A stretch of DNA of 64,000 nt. Origin: Deminuibacter soli (GTDB lineage Bacteria; Bacteroidota; Bacteroidia; Chitinophagales; Chitinophagaceae). The DNA is taken from assembly GCF_003412455.1 (NCBI RefSeq), contig NZ_QTJU01000006.1:186001-250000 (forward strand), in the 5' to 3' direction. The notes beneath the pieces were generated by a model. It made no database searches, was not told the origin of the DNA, and saw nothing but the letters and a program-made list of their open reading frames with translations. The translations under genes and the position numbers were made by a program. This document shows, piece after piece, positions 56,497-64,000 of the stretch. How positions within the stretch are numbered: position 1 is the stretch's first letter; every line of letters begins with the position of its first letter.

Positions 56497-57570
56497 CTAT
56501 TTTTTCAACACAATCCTCCTCCCCTCTTTGGCAGATTGGCTGGCGGCTTCCAGTATCTGCACCACAATTAAGTTGTTGGGCAGGGATGACAGGTCGTTGC
56601 CGGGGTTCACCTTACCGCTCAATACGGCTGCCAGGTAAGGTATATTATCCTGGTATTGTGCGCCGTGCACTTCCAGCATAGCAGTGCTGTCGTTAATGCG
56701 TTGCTGCAGTTTGTTGGCATTAAGGGCATGCAGGTAGCCATCTTTGCCAAACACTTCAAAATCTTTAATATTAAAAGGCCAGTTCCACGAGGCTTCTATA
56801 ATACCGGTGGCATCAGCATATTCAACCAGTATGGTGGCATCATCATCTACCTTCGGGTATACATCCGGTTTAATGTGCCGGGTAACGGCAGTAACGGCAA
56901 CCGGCGTTTCGTTCTTCATCAGCCAGGTCATCAGGTCGGCGCCGTAGCAACCAAAATCACGTATAGCACCGCCGCCGTTTTGTATGGGGTCGGTAAGCCA
57001 GTTTAAAAAATCTTTACTGCAGCCAATTTCCTTGGGGCCTTTATGCCCGTCATGCACAATCATTTTGCGCACGGGGCCAATGGCATTGCTGCTTACCATA
57101 TCATTAATCTGCTGGTTGGTATTGTACCAGGTGGTTTCGTAATTGGTTAGCACCGGTATATGGTATTGTGCGGCCAGCGCGGCAATACGCTGTGCATCTT
57201 TCACGGTAGTAGCCAAAGGTTTTTCTACCATTACGGGTATATGCCGCGGCGCACAAAACTCCACCACGCTCAAATGCAGGGCAATGGCATTGTAGGCAAG
57301 CACCGCATCCGGGTGCACATGCTGCACCAGTGCATCCAGCGTTGGGTAAAACAATGAATCGGGGAGATTGTACGTTTTTTTATAGCGCGCCACCAGCTGC
57401 GGGTCAGCCTCCGCAATACCGGCAATAATTACTTCACCACGTTTGTACTGGTGCATAATATTGTGCGCATGGTCGTGTGTTAAACCCGCCACAGCTACGT
57501 GTAACAATTGCTGGGCATGTGCAGTGGCAGCGCCGCAAAACAGGGCGGCCAGTAAGGCAAGTTTTTTCAC
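56497..57570 (-). CDS. Exported Gfo/Idh/MocA-family oxidoreductase
   Basis: 358 residues from a GTG at 57570 that opens a signal peptide (KKLALLAALFCGAATAHAQ); an ATG at 57645 would bury this signal behind 25 residues. The Rossmann fold starts LLHVAVAGLTHDHAHNIM, where the usual GxGxxG is degenerate, and continues with VMVEKPLATTVKDAQRIAAL (the conserved EKP) and GGGAIRDFGCYGADLMTWL. Relatives act on sugars or inositols with NAD(P). Exported members with altered nucleotide motifs are known in Bacteroidota. Substrate unknown. Confidence 0.82.
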   Translation of the reverse strand: MKKLALLAALFCGAATAHAQQLLHVAVAGLTHDHAHNIMHQYKRGEVIIAGIAEADPQLVARYKKTYNLPDSLFYPTLDALVQHVHPDAVLAYNAIALHLSVVEFCAPRHIPVMVEKPLATTVKDAQRIAALAAQYHIPVLTNYETTWYNTNQQINDMVSSNAIGPVRKMIVHDGHKGPKEIGCSKDFLNWLTDPIQNGGGAIRDFGCYGADLMTWLMKNETPVAVTAVTRHIKPDVYPKVDDDATILVEYADATGIIEASWNWPFNIKDFEVFGKDGYLHALNANKLQQRINDSTAMLEVHGAQYQDNIPYLAAVLSGKVNPGNDLSSLPNNLIVVQILEAASQSAKEGRRIVLKK

Positions 57571-57766
57571 CTGGTAAAGTTTAAAGTGAATCAATCGGTC
57601 AGGTTGTAAAATAACAGATAAATTAATTAAATATCGTTTTAGCAAAAGCTAAATCGGCCAATTACGGTATATTATAGTGTAATGGTTGTATACTTTCAGG
57701 CTAAAAAAAGCTGCCGCCATTTTTTCAGTTAAATTTAGGGTAACCGTTATAAAAATCAAACCGCTT

Positions 57767-58558
57767 ATGCAAGTTACCATCACGCAAATCGATACTGCCT
57801 GCATGCTCATCTCCGTCAACGGCTTTCACATAGTGACCGATCCTGCTTTCGATGCAGCCGGCAGCCATTACCCGGGTGGCCGCGCAGGCATGCTGGTAAA
57901 AACAGGTAGCCCTGCTTTATTGCCTGCACAACTGGGCGCGGTAGATCTTGTTTTAATCAGTCACGATCAGCATAAAGATAATCTTGATAATGCCGGTCGC
58001 GAATTTATCAAAACCGTTCCGCTCGTTATTTCTACCAAAGAGGCGCAGCAGCGGCTTGAAGATACACACGTGCATGGCCTCGATGAATGGGAAAGCGTTG
58101 CCATACCCAACAATAAAGTGCCTGGCTTAACCATTACGGCAACACCTTGTCAGCACGCACCCAACAAAGAGCTTGACAAAGGTTCTGGTCATGTTATTGG
58201 TTTTATCGTTACCTGGCTGGGACAGCAAAATGGTGCGTTATATATATCAGGCGATACGGTTTTGTTCGAAGGCATTCAGGAAATTGCCAACCGTTTTACC
58301 ATTGATACAGCCATACTGCACATTGGCCATGCAGGTTTTCCCGAGCTGACCGGCGATATGAATTTCACGTTCACCGGCGCCGAAGCCATCGAGGCGGCGC
58401 ATATTTTAAAAGCCCGCAAACTGGTGCCTACACACATGGAAGGCTGGGAGCATTTTTTAGAAACACCCGAAACTACGTACAGCTTAATCAACGGTTCAGA
58501 TATCAAAGAAAAGCTGGTGCGTCTTAAACGGGGCGAAGGGGTTACCATTGATATTTAA
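57767..58558 (+). CDS. MBL-fold metallohydrolase
   Basis: 263 residues from the ATG at 57767. The metal-binding pattern is LVLISHDQHKDNLD (an H-x-x-H-x-D variant of HxHxDH), ATPCQHAP, LYISGDTVLFEG, and a final His in LVPTHMEGWEHF. The nearest relatives are UlaG/PhnP-like cytoplasmic hydrolases. No signal peptide is present. It is divergent from the oxidoreductase gene across 196 bp. Substrate unknown. Confidence 0.85.
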   Translation: MQVTITQIDTACMLISVNGFHIVTDPAFDAAGSHYPGGRAGMLVKTGSPALLPAQLGAVDLVLISHDQHKDNLDNAGREFIKTVPLVISTKEAQQRLEDTHVHGLDEWESVAIPNNKVPGLTITATPCQHAPNKELDKGSGHVIGFIVTWLGQQNGALYISGDTVLFEGIQEIANRFTIDTAILHIGHAGFPELTGDMNFTFTGAEAIEAAHILKARKLVPTHMEGWEHFLETPETTYSLINGSDIKEKLVRLKRGEGVTIDI

Positions 58559-58572
58559 GTAACCGCCCAGTC

Positions 58573-60300
58573 CTAATCAATAATACCGGCAGAGGAAGTA
58601 ATGTGCACATCGGCATATTGCCATGCCTGGTCAAAAGCCAGTTTCACCTGTTGTGCTTCCTGGTGTTTTCCCTGGCCTGTTAACGCATGGTATAAACCTA
58701 TCAGCGCCCAGCCGTTTTTTCGCCATACCTGCAAATCCTGCCGGTAAACTGTTGCCGCTTCGGCATATTTACCGGCCTTTACCAGCACCGCACCTAAATA
58801 ATGCCGTACAGAGAAAAACCAGTCAGGCGGCTCATTGTAGTTCAGCTTATCTTCAAGTGCAACTGCTTCTTTCAGCAAAGCAATGGCTGCAGGCAATTGC
58901 TTTTGCCTGGCTGCAGCTTCGGCACGCAATACTTTTACTGCAATCTGTACAAGATCTGCTGTAGTATTAATATTCCAAACCGTCAGGTGTTGCAGGCTGG
59001 TGTCTGCAGCCAGGGTTTCCAAACTGCCCAGCTCCTTTTGCGCACGGGTCGCGTCATTCTTTCCAAAAAACGCCATACCTCTTGCATAGTGCCACATCGC
59101 CTGTACATACACCAGGTCTTGGGGTGGTGCAGGCACGGCAAGCACCGTATCCCACATCCCGAACCTGGCGGAAATATAATAAGGTATGGTATAATAATGC
59201 TGCAGAGTGCCCCATCCCGGCATATGCATAACGGTTACCGGCGTTTGTTGCTGCAGTTGTTTAGCCGCATGCCATGCCAGCTGCCAGTTACCTTCCAGTG
59301 TAGCAGTGGCCGCCAAAAAATGATAGTTGTGTGGATAATAGGCAAGCGGGTACGCCCCTTGTGCATGGCAGGCCGTGGTATAAGTGCTGTCTGCCGCCAA
59401 CGCCCGTATATTGGCAACAGAACCTGCATGGTAGTCGCCGGTGTTAATATAAATATGCGAGGGCATGTGCAGCAAATGTCCTGCCCCGGTCACCAGTGTA
59501 TCCAGTAACCGCGCGCTCGCCAAAGCCTTTTCAGGTGTGGCCGAAGCTTCCAGTGCATGTATATAAAAATGATGCGCGCCCGGGTGTTGCGGGTTAACAG
59601 TCATCAGGTGCGTTAGGGTTGCCAGCAACTCCGGCGTCCACGGTCTGGGTTGTTTGGTTTGTTTATCATACAAATCCCAGGGGTGTAAATCCATCAATGC
59701 TTCAGCATACAGCGCACCAACATCAGGGTCATCAGGGTAGGCAATATATACCTGCTTCATGGCTGCTGCATAAGCTATATCCAGGGCGCTTCTGTCTGCA
59801 GTGGGGTTTGCTGCATACCGGGCAGCCAGCGCAGCAATCAACGCCTTTTCTTTGGCAGTGCATGTTGCAGCGAGTGCCTGCGCTTTAACAACAGCTGCAT
59901 AAGCACGTTCAAAATTATCTTTCTCCATGCCTGCATTGTAGTTAGGCCCCAGCACATAGGCAAAACCCCAATACCCCATTGCGCAGGTACTATCCAGCCG
60001 GGTAATTTCGTAAAACGATCTGGCAGCTTCTGCATGGTTAAAACCATAGGCCAGCATCATGCCCTGGTTAAAATAGGTTTGCGCTTCCTGGCTGTTAGTG
60101 GTAATGGTAAAGTCAATACCTTTTAATCCTGCAAACAGGGGCGCTTTTTTGCCGGCAGTATACCATGCCTTATCCGTTACCGGCGGGCTATAACACCCGA
60201 TAGCCTGTGCTGTAGTACCAGGTTGTTTTTCTTTTGTTTTACCATTGTTGCAGGCAAAAAATATACATAAGAAAATAAAAGGTACATAGCGCTGTTTCAT
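58573..60300 (-). CDS. Large TPR-repeat lipoprotein
   Basis: 575 residues from the ATG at 60300 with a lipoprotein signal (FIFLCIFFACNNGK). TPR-like helices run through the protein: QTYFNQGMMLAYGFNHAEAARSFYEITRLD near the start, GAHHFYIHALEASATPEKAL and AHNYHFLAATATLEGNWQLAW-type units in the middle, and GAVLVKAGKYAEAATVYRQDL at the end. His- and Tyr-rich loops (HLLHMPSHIYINTGDYHAG) are conserved in this family of proteins of unknown function. It is convergent with the MBL gene, ending only 14 bp away. Confidence 0.82.
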   Translation of the reverse strand: MKQRYVPFIFLCIFFACNNGKTKEKQPGTTAQAIGCYSPPVTDKAWYTAGKKAPLFAGLKGIDFTITTNSQEAQTYFNQGMMLAYGFNHAEAARSFYEITRLDSTCAMGYWGFAYVLGPNYNAGMEKDNFERAYAAVVKAQALAATCTAKEKALIAALAARYAANPTADRSALDIAYAAAMKQVYIAYPDDPDVGALYAEALMDLHPWDLYDKQTKQPRPWTPELLATLTHLMTVNPQHPGAHHFYIHALEASATPEKALASARLLDTLVTGAGHLLHMPSHIYINTGDYHAGSVANIRALAADSTYTTACHAQGAYPLAYYPHNYHFLAATATLEGNWQLAWHAAKQLQQQTPVTVMHMPGWGTLQHYYTIPYYISARFGMWDTVLAVPAPPQDLVYVQAMWHYARGMAFFGKNDATRAQKELGSLETLAADTSLQHLTVWNINTTADLVQIAVKVLRAEAAARQKQLPAAIALLKEAVALEDKLNYNEPPDWFFSVRHYLGAVLVKAGKYAEAATVYRQDLQVWRKNGWALIGLYHALTGQGKHQEAQQVKLAFDQAWQYADVHITSSAGIID

Positions 60301-60570
60301 AAAAAGGCTGTTTAGTAAATAAAACACCCGGCAGGTTTTGCTATCTAAAAAGTACGCATTTCCCACGCAAACTGCAAGCGGCATAAATTGATAAACAACG
60401 TATTAAAACAACTTGCTGCACTATTTTTTCACAGTGAAACAGATGTGCAGCGAACTTTTTTTAACTTTTTTACAAAAAAATCAACACGCTAAAACCCTTT
60501 ACTGTCAATGGTTTCAGCAATCATACAAATACGCTGCACCAAAAAATTATGCTATTATGATCATTTTTTT

Positions 60571-60601
60571 TTGGAAGATCAGATACAGCACTGTTATTTT
60601 G
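60571..60601 (+). promoter_or_regulatory. Promoter of tRNA-Ser (TTG-N20-TTATTTTG)
   Basis: TTG at 60571-60573 and TTATTTTG at 60594-60601, 20 bp apart; the -7 element has one mismatch to TAnnTTTG. It is directly upstream of the tRNA. Confidence 0.6.
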
Positions 60602-60606
60602 CACCC

Positions 60607-60691
60607 GGAGAGATGGCAGAGCGGTCGAATGCGGCGGTCTTGAAAACCGTTGACTGTTACAGGTCCGGGGGTTCGAATCCCTCTCTCTCCG
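60607..60691 (+). tRNA. tRNA-Ser(TGA)
   Basis: 85 nt. Acceptor GGAGAGA pairs with TCTCTCC; the anticodon loop is CTTGAAA with anticodon TGA; a long variable arm, as in serine tRNAs, precedes the T loop TTCGAAT. Discriminator G, CCA not encoded. The region to its right has unrelated, mobile-looking genes, so its 3' end may be an integration site. Confidence 0.95.
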
Positions 60692-60696
60692 CTAAG

Positions 60697-60736
60697 AGGG
60701 ACTTATCATAAAAGTAATGGTAAGTCCCTTTTTCTT
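60697..60736 (+). terminator. Intrinsic terminator after tRNA-Ser
   Basis: AGGGACTTA pairs with TAAGTCCCT, followed by a T-rich tail. Confidence 0.85.
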
Positions 60737-60802
60737 TATAAGCGAAATTGCCCAGCTGGTGGGCAATTAGCTGAAAAATCAAATTCATCTTAGGGGTTCG
60801 AA

Positions 60803-61135
60803 ATGCCCGTTTTTCCCGATCATATACAATTCCCTCCGGAAAGATCAGTTTTTGCAATTCCTCTTTTTGGGTCGCTTCGCTGGAACGCCATGCTACAAAT
60901 AACTAGCAACTTGGGTTATGAGCATTTTAAGAAACAGGCACCACTTGATATAGGTATAGGTTTTAATGAAAGGAAAAACCTTATCAGCACCATAGAGCAG
61001 TCCACCTATACTAATACAGCCAAACTTGCCCCTAACCGGATATACATGGGCCGTATATTTTCAGAAGCCGAAGCCATCCGGGATATAGAGAACACGATAC
61101 AGTCACTGGCAGAAAAACTAAACGATGGTCAATAG
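60803..61135 (+). CDS. Hypothetical protein, first gene of an unrecognised cassette
   Basis: 110 residues from the ATG at 60803, or 81 from the ATG at 60890; the latter (LQITSNLGYEHFKKQAPLD) looks like a plausible natural start. No family recognised. The C-terminal half is helical (AEAIRDIENTIQSLAEKL). Its stop overlaps the ATG of the next reading frame (ATG at 61125), which suggests coupled translation in a three-gene cassette with the ATPase gene downstream. No signal peptide or membrane helix. Confidence 0.6.
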   Translation: MPVFPDHIQFPPERSVFAIPLFGSLRWNAMLQITSNLGYEHFKKQAPLDIGIGFNERKNLISTIEQSTYTNTAKLAPNRIYMGRIFSEAEAIRDIENTIQSLAEKLNDGQ

Positions 61136-61425
61136 TACCTTTTTATATAGGGCACCACGAGGAGCTGGCCCGCGCTGACATACCCACTACTGACCTGCCG
61201 GAACATCTGCAGGAGTTGATTCTCCGGTATCATCTTGCCAGCAGGGCTTTAAAAGAAGCAGATCCCGGTACTCAACAAAGGCTACTGCCTATCCTGGCGA
61301 AAACGGATACCGTGATTGCTGCCGCTATCCATGAGCTATACCCGCCCGTAGCAGAACCTGCCAAAGTAGATAAGATAAAGCTACTCTCCCTGAAAGCAAA
61401 AGCCCTCCGCCTGAAACTACAATAA
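61125..61425 (+). pseudogene. Frameshifted small gene, second in the cassette
   Basis: The ATG at 61125 reads MVNST, then a run of five T (61140-61144) puts it out of frame with a well-behaved downstream frame FYIGHHEELARADIPTTDLP...KALRLKLQ that reaches 61425. Removal of one T would join them into a continuous protein of about 99 residues, and the interval (301 bp) is one base more than a multiple of three. The frame has no other in-frame ATG before TTG 61216. It may be a true frameshift, slippage, or a sequencing indel. No family recognised; helical, charged and cytoplasmic. Confidence 0.7.
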
Positions 61426-61444
61426 TGATTACAAACATCGTCCT

Positions 61445-63187
61445 ATGTTTACCATCAACAACTATTTTGAGAAAGTAAAAGGCATTGACCGCCATAAACT
61501 GCCGGAGAACCTACAGGAGGTGTACGATTTTGTAAAGGAGGTCACCGATAACCACAGCACATGGGATTATTATCATTCTGACAAGGATATAAAGGCCACT
61601 GTAGACCAGTATCTCGCTAACCTGTCCAGCCTTCCTGCCAAACCGGCTGCCGTCAAAAGACCAGTTGCTAAAAAAGCTACAGGCGCTGTTAGTGAAGCAG
61701 CAGCCTATGAGATTGCCAAAAAGTTCATCTATAGCTCTGTCATGAACGGGCAAAGTGTAGCGCAGATCAATAAAAGCATGATGGGAAGCGGTAATGACCG
61801 TTTCCATGCCTATGTATTGAAGAACTATATCCATGTAACACTGATAGAGCAACAGAAAGTGACGTTTAAATTTCCGCTGCAAAAGTTGTATAACGAGATA
61901 TTATCCGAGAAACCGGCAACTGCTCCCAAGGAAGTAGCGGCTAAGAAGGCAGCGCCCAAACCCAAACCAGCCCCACACAAAAGGATAGATACCAGCAATG
62001 CCCAGCCGGTAGAAAAAATAGAGGAAGAGGTACGGTTTATAAAACGTTATATCCTGATGCACGATAAGGTAAAGACCGAAGCGCAAATGCTAAACTTTAT
62101 TAATGCCCTGCAGAAGGCCATTTTAGAAAAACGTATCCGCAAAACCTCTTCCTATGCCAGCCAGATTTCTTACATACAGAGCAACCTGATACGGGTGTAT
62201 AACAAAATGGGGAAATCTATTCATGTGAAGATCAGCGAGGAAACCCTTACTGAGTTTATGGCAATTGCTGGTTCCGAGAAAATACGGTTATCCGTAGCCT
62301 ACATGAAAAGGTACATCGGCATCCAGGGTAAGCAGATTACTAAAGACAAGGCAGAACGCCTATATAACCTGATCGCCGGGGATATCAATAAGCGGAAACT
62401 GCCAGCTAATGATCCCTACATGGAGCGGATGAAGAAGGTATTACAGTCCTTACGCACTTTTATGAAATCAGCTAAGAAAACTGACACATTACATATCCAT
62501 CAGACCGTGCTGAATGGTATTCATGATGCCTTGAACGGCTGTGGGTGCGGTTGCGGTGGCAAAAAATGTGGTCATGGCGGTTTACACGGGCTGGAATTAC
62601 CAGATAATAACCAGCAGGCTCTACCGCCGGATGCGGTGGTGAATAGTATGGATTTTGCCAAAATGCACTTTAAAACGCTTGGCTTTACCGGGAAATGGCT
62701 GGAATTAATTGGCGATCCGTCCGGTAATTTTACTGCGATGGTGTTCGGTAAACCTAAAATGGGCAAATCCTATCTCTGTATTGATTTTGCCTCCTACCTA
62801 GCTCAAAATCACGGTAGGGTACTGTATGTGGCGAAGGAAGAAGGGCTGGATTATACCCTACAAGAGAAGCTGAATGCAGCCAAACACCCTAATTTGTTTG
62901 TAACCGGTGAGTTACAGGCCGATCTTTCACCCTATGACTTTATATTCCTGGATAGTGTTAGTCGGCTGGGGCTAACCCCGGATCAGCTAAGGAACTTGAA
63001 AGCACAGTACCCAACCAAATCGTTTATATATGTTTTCCAGTCCACTAAACAAGGGAACTTCCGTGGAGAAAATAGCTTCCAGCACGATGTAGACGTGGTT
63101 ATTGAGGTGCCGGAAAAGGGTAAGGCGGTGCAGATGGGGAGATTTAATCAGGGTGGGGAAAATCAATTTTTTGATAATGGTGGGTGA
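61445..63187 (+). CDS. RecA/RadA-like P-loop ATPase with Cys-rich knuckle
   Basis: 580 residues. An N-terminal domain (FTINNYFEKVKGIDRHKLPENLQEVYDFV) leads to two Ala/Lys/Pro-rich linkers (about residues 60-80 and 155-185) and a helical middle domain. A Cys-rich knuckle follows, C366-G-C368-G-C370, then C375 and H377, which may bind zinc. The C-terminal RecA-like domain has Walker A G435-KPKMGKS442 and Walker B FIFLDSVSRLG with Asp503, and VAKEEGLDYTLQEKL resembles RadA/Sms-type cores. Gene order suggests a cassette with the two small genes upstream. No known role; possibly a mobile-element replication or repair factor. Confidence 0.72.
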   Translation: MFTINNYFEKVKGIDRHKLPENLQEVYDFVKEVTDNHSTWDYYHSDKDIKATVDQYLANLSSLPAKPAAVKRPVAKKATGAVSEAAAYEIAKKFIYSSVMNGQSVAQINKSMMGSGNDRFHAYVLKNYIHVTLIEQQKVTFKFPLQKLYNEILSEKPATAPKEVAAKKAAPKPKPAPHKRIDTSNAQPVEKIEEEVRFIKRYILMHDKVKTEAQMLNFINALQKAILEKRIRKTSSYASQISYIQSNLIRVYNKMGKSIHVKISEETLTEFMAIAGSEKIRLSVAYMKRYIGIQGKQITKDKAERLYNLIAGDINKRKLPANDPYMERMKKVLQSLRTFMKSAKKTDTLHIHQTVLNGIHDALNGCGCGCGGKKCGHGGLHGLELPDNNQQALPPDAVVNSMDFAKMHFKTLGFTGKWLELIGDPSGNFTAMVFGKPKMGKSYLCIDFASYLAQNHGRVLYVAKEEGLDYTLQEKLNAAKHPNLFVTGELQADLSPYDFIFLDSVSRLGLTPDQLRNLKAQYPTKSFIYVFQSTKQGNFRGENSFQHDVDVVIEVPEKGKAVQMGRFNQGGENQFFDNGG

Positions 63188-63504
63188 TAAATTCCTAGCA
63201 AGTTTAATTGAGCAATTTTTAGTGATTACAATATTTGTATGACATTATTGAATAAAGGAGAATAAATTGGTAAAATTTATCATGCGAATAAAGTAACTTT
63301 TCTGTCCTTTCTTTTTTTTGTAAATTATGGTAACTGTTATTATAAGCGACAGGGAAAGTCAGTTGTGAAATGAGTTGGAGTTGCAACAGTATCATAATTA
63401 AAAAACCATGTAATTTTTTTTACATAATTAATTGCTTTTCAGTTAATTAGGAAAATAGGTGGTATTTTAATATATTTGTTCACACTTACATAGCGACTCA
63501 CATA
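63188..63504 (+). other. AT-rich gap before the methyltransferase gene
   Basis: 317 bp, strongly AT-rich, with no coding frame of note. It contains ACATGTAA-like and TTAATTAG words and the promoter element described below. The base composition differs sharply from the flanking core genome, consistent with acquired DNA. Confidence 0.5.
63471..63478 (+). promoter_or_regulatory. Promoter -7 element (TATATTTG) of the methyltransferase gene
   Basis: Perfect TAnnTTTG, 27 bp before the ATG at 63505. A clear -33 TTG at 17-23 bp is lacking. Confidence 0.5.
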
Positions 63505-64000
63505 ATGGAAATAATTGAAAAGGTTCCCAAAATAAAACGAGTATATTCAGGTCATGACGCGCCTGCGTTCTTACCTGAAAATATTGACGAAAAAATTTGT
63601 AACGAAATAGATGCCTTGACTGAAGAAAATAACACTTTTTGGTCTTCGCCAGATCACGATAGAAGTGAATATCTGCACAGCTTTTTCCAATATCCAGCTA
63701 TGATGGTTCCGATAGTCCAAAAAAAGCTCATTGAGATAATTATAAGGAACCAACCTGAAACTCTTAATGTGCTTGATCCCTACATGGGATCAGGTACTTC
63801 GCTAGTTGCCTGCATGGAAAATGGATTAAATTGTTATGGACAAGACATAAATCCTCTAGCTATATTAGTTACAAAAACCAGAACAGGACCTTACTATGTT
63901 AAAGCCATTAAAGAAAGAAAGGAAGAGTTTTTTGGAAGGTTTGATAATGATCGTTCTAATAAGATTGAAGCCAATTTTAAAGGGCTAAAAAAATGGTTTA
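63505..64000 (+). CDS. DNA methyltransferase, N-terminal part (continues past window)
   Basis: 165 residues are visible from the ATG at 63505 with no stop before the window end. VLDPYMGSGTSLVACMENG is the DPxxGSGT AdoMet-binding motif I of amino-group (N4-C/N6-A) DNA methyltransferases, preceded by a SEYLHSFFQYPAMM segment and followed by GQDINPLA (acidic loop binding the ribose). The catalytic (D/N/S)PP(Y/F/W) motif lies beyond the window. It may belong to a restriction-modification or other defence operon. Lower G+C than the core genes supports acquisition. Confidence 0.85.
   Translation, partial: MEIIEKVPKIKRVYSGHDAPAFLPENIDEKICNEIDALTEENNTFWSSPDHDRSEYLHSFFQYPAMMVPIVQKKLIEIIIRNQPETLNVLDPYMGSGTSLVACMENGLNCYGQDINPLAILVTKTRTGPYYVKAIKERKEEFFGRFDNDRSNKIEANFKGLKKWF

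Noticed and set aside
60792-60801. GGGGTTCGAA resembling the T arm of tRNA-Ser, possible attachment-site copy
   Set aside because: Only 10 bases match, inside a much longer tRNA end; a real attachment copy should extend through the tRNA 3' end. Probably chance.
60657-60857. Minus-strand frame over tRNA-Ser containing REGFEPPD
   Set aside because: This peptide is a well-known artefact of translating serine tRNA genes in reverse. It overlaps the tRNA and its terminator.

Overview
The window looks like chromosomal DNA of a Bacteroidota bacterium, probably a Chitinophagaceae-type genome. The evidence is two SusC/SusD-type pairs, a short primary sigma factor without region 1.1, DUF4249 and DUF4397 lipoproteins, a PUR/DUF3276 protein, RHS core sequences of the Bacteroidota kind, the near absence of Shine-Dalgarno sites, and several promoters matching TAnnTTTG. 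The family placement is inference from gene content, not a measured phylogeny.

Layout. 1-4.5 kb: the end of an MCE/MlaD gene coupled to an OstA/LptA-like gene (outer-membrane lipid transport), then nhaA and a DeoR-type regulator. 4.8-15.8 kb: two SusCD-like uptake loci, the first followed by a DUF4397 lipoprotein; both are preceded by a shared 21-bp element. 15.8-41.6 kb: mostly core genes, namely a phosphoesterase/PQQ-propeller fusion, a fused SpmA/SpmB-like membrane protein, ychF, an orphan NusG-like gene, a tail-specific protease, tRNA-His, a large TonB-type barrel, folB, trxB, rpoD, a threonine aldolase, pgi, an esterase, a PUR protein, an ABC exporter, an alpha/beta-hydrolase-like protein that lacks its nucleophile, and a purine permease next to an exported MTA/SAH nucleosidase. 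Many of these units end in strong intrinsic terminators.

41.8-55.5 kb is accessory and visibly richer in A+T. It holds a 5'-truncated RHS toxin tip with a likely lipoprotein immunity gene, a DUF3592-like membrane protein, and a complete type II-C CRISPR-Cas locus. The CRISPR order is a tracrRNA gene (minus strand), cas9, cas1, cas2, a short leader, and an array of 70 full 47-bp repeats plus one truncated repeat. The tracrRNA anti-repeat and its terminator show that crRNAs are read from the minus strand, toward cas2. An intrinsic terminator placed exactly between cas2 and the array fits that direction. Repeat decay lies at the far (right) end, so new spacers probably enter next to cas2, the downstream end of transcription. 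A promoter-like motif inside every repeat, also seen before the tracrRNA, may resolve this conflict.

55.6-60.4 kb: two small hypothetical proteins, an exported Gfo/Idh oxidoreductase, an MBL-fold hydrolase and a large TPR lipoprotein. From tRNA-Ser (60.6 kb) to the window end the content changes again: an unrecognised three-gene cassette (one member frameshifted in a T5 run, the last a RecA-like ATPase with a Cys-rich knuckle), then an AT-rich gap and the start of a DNA methyltransferase gene. This looks like the left edge of an island inserted beside a tRNA gene, possibly a defence system that continues beyond the window.
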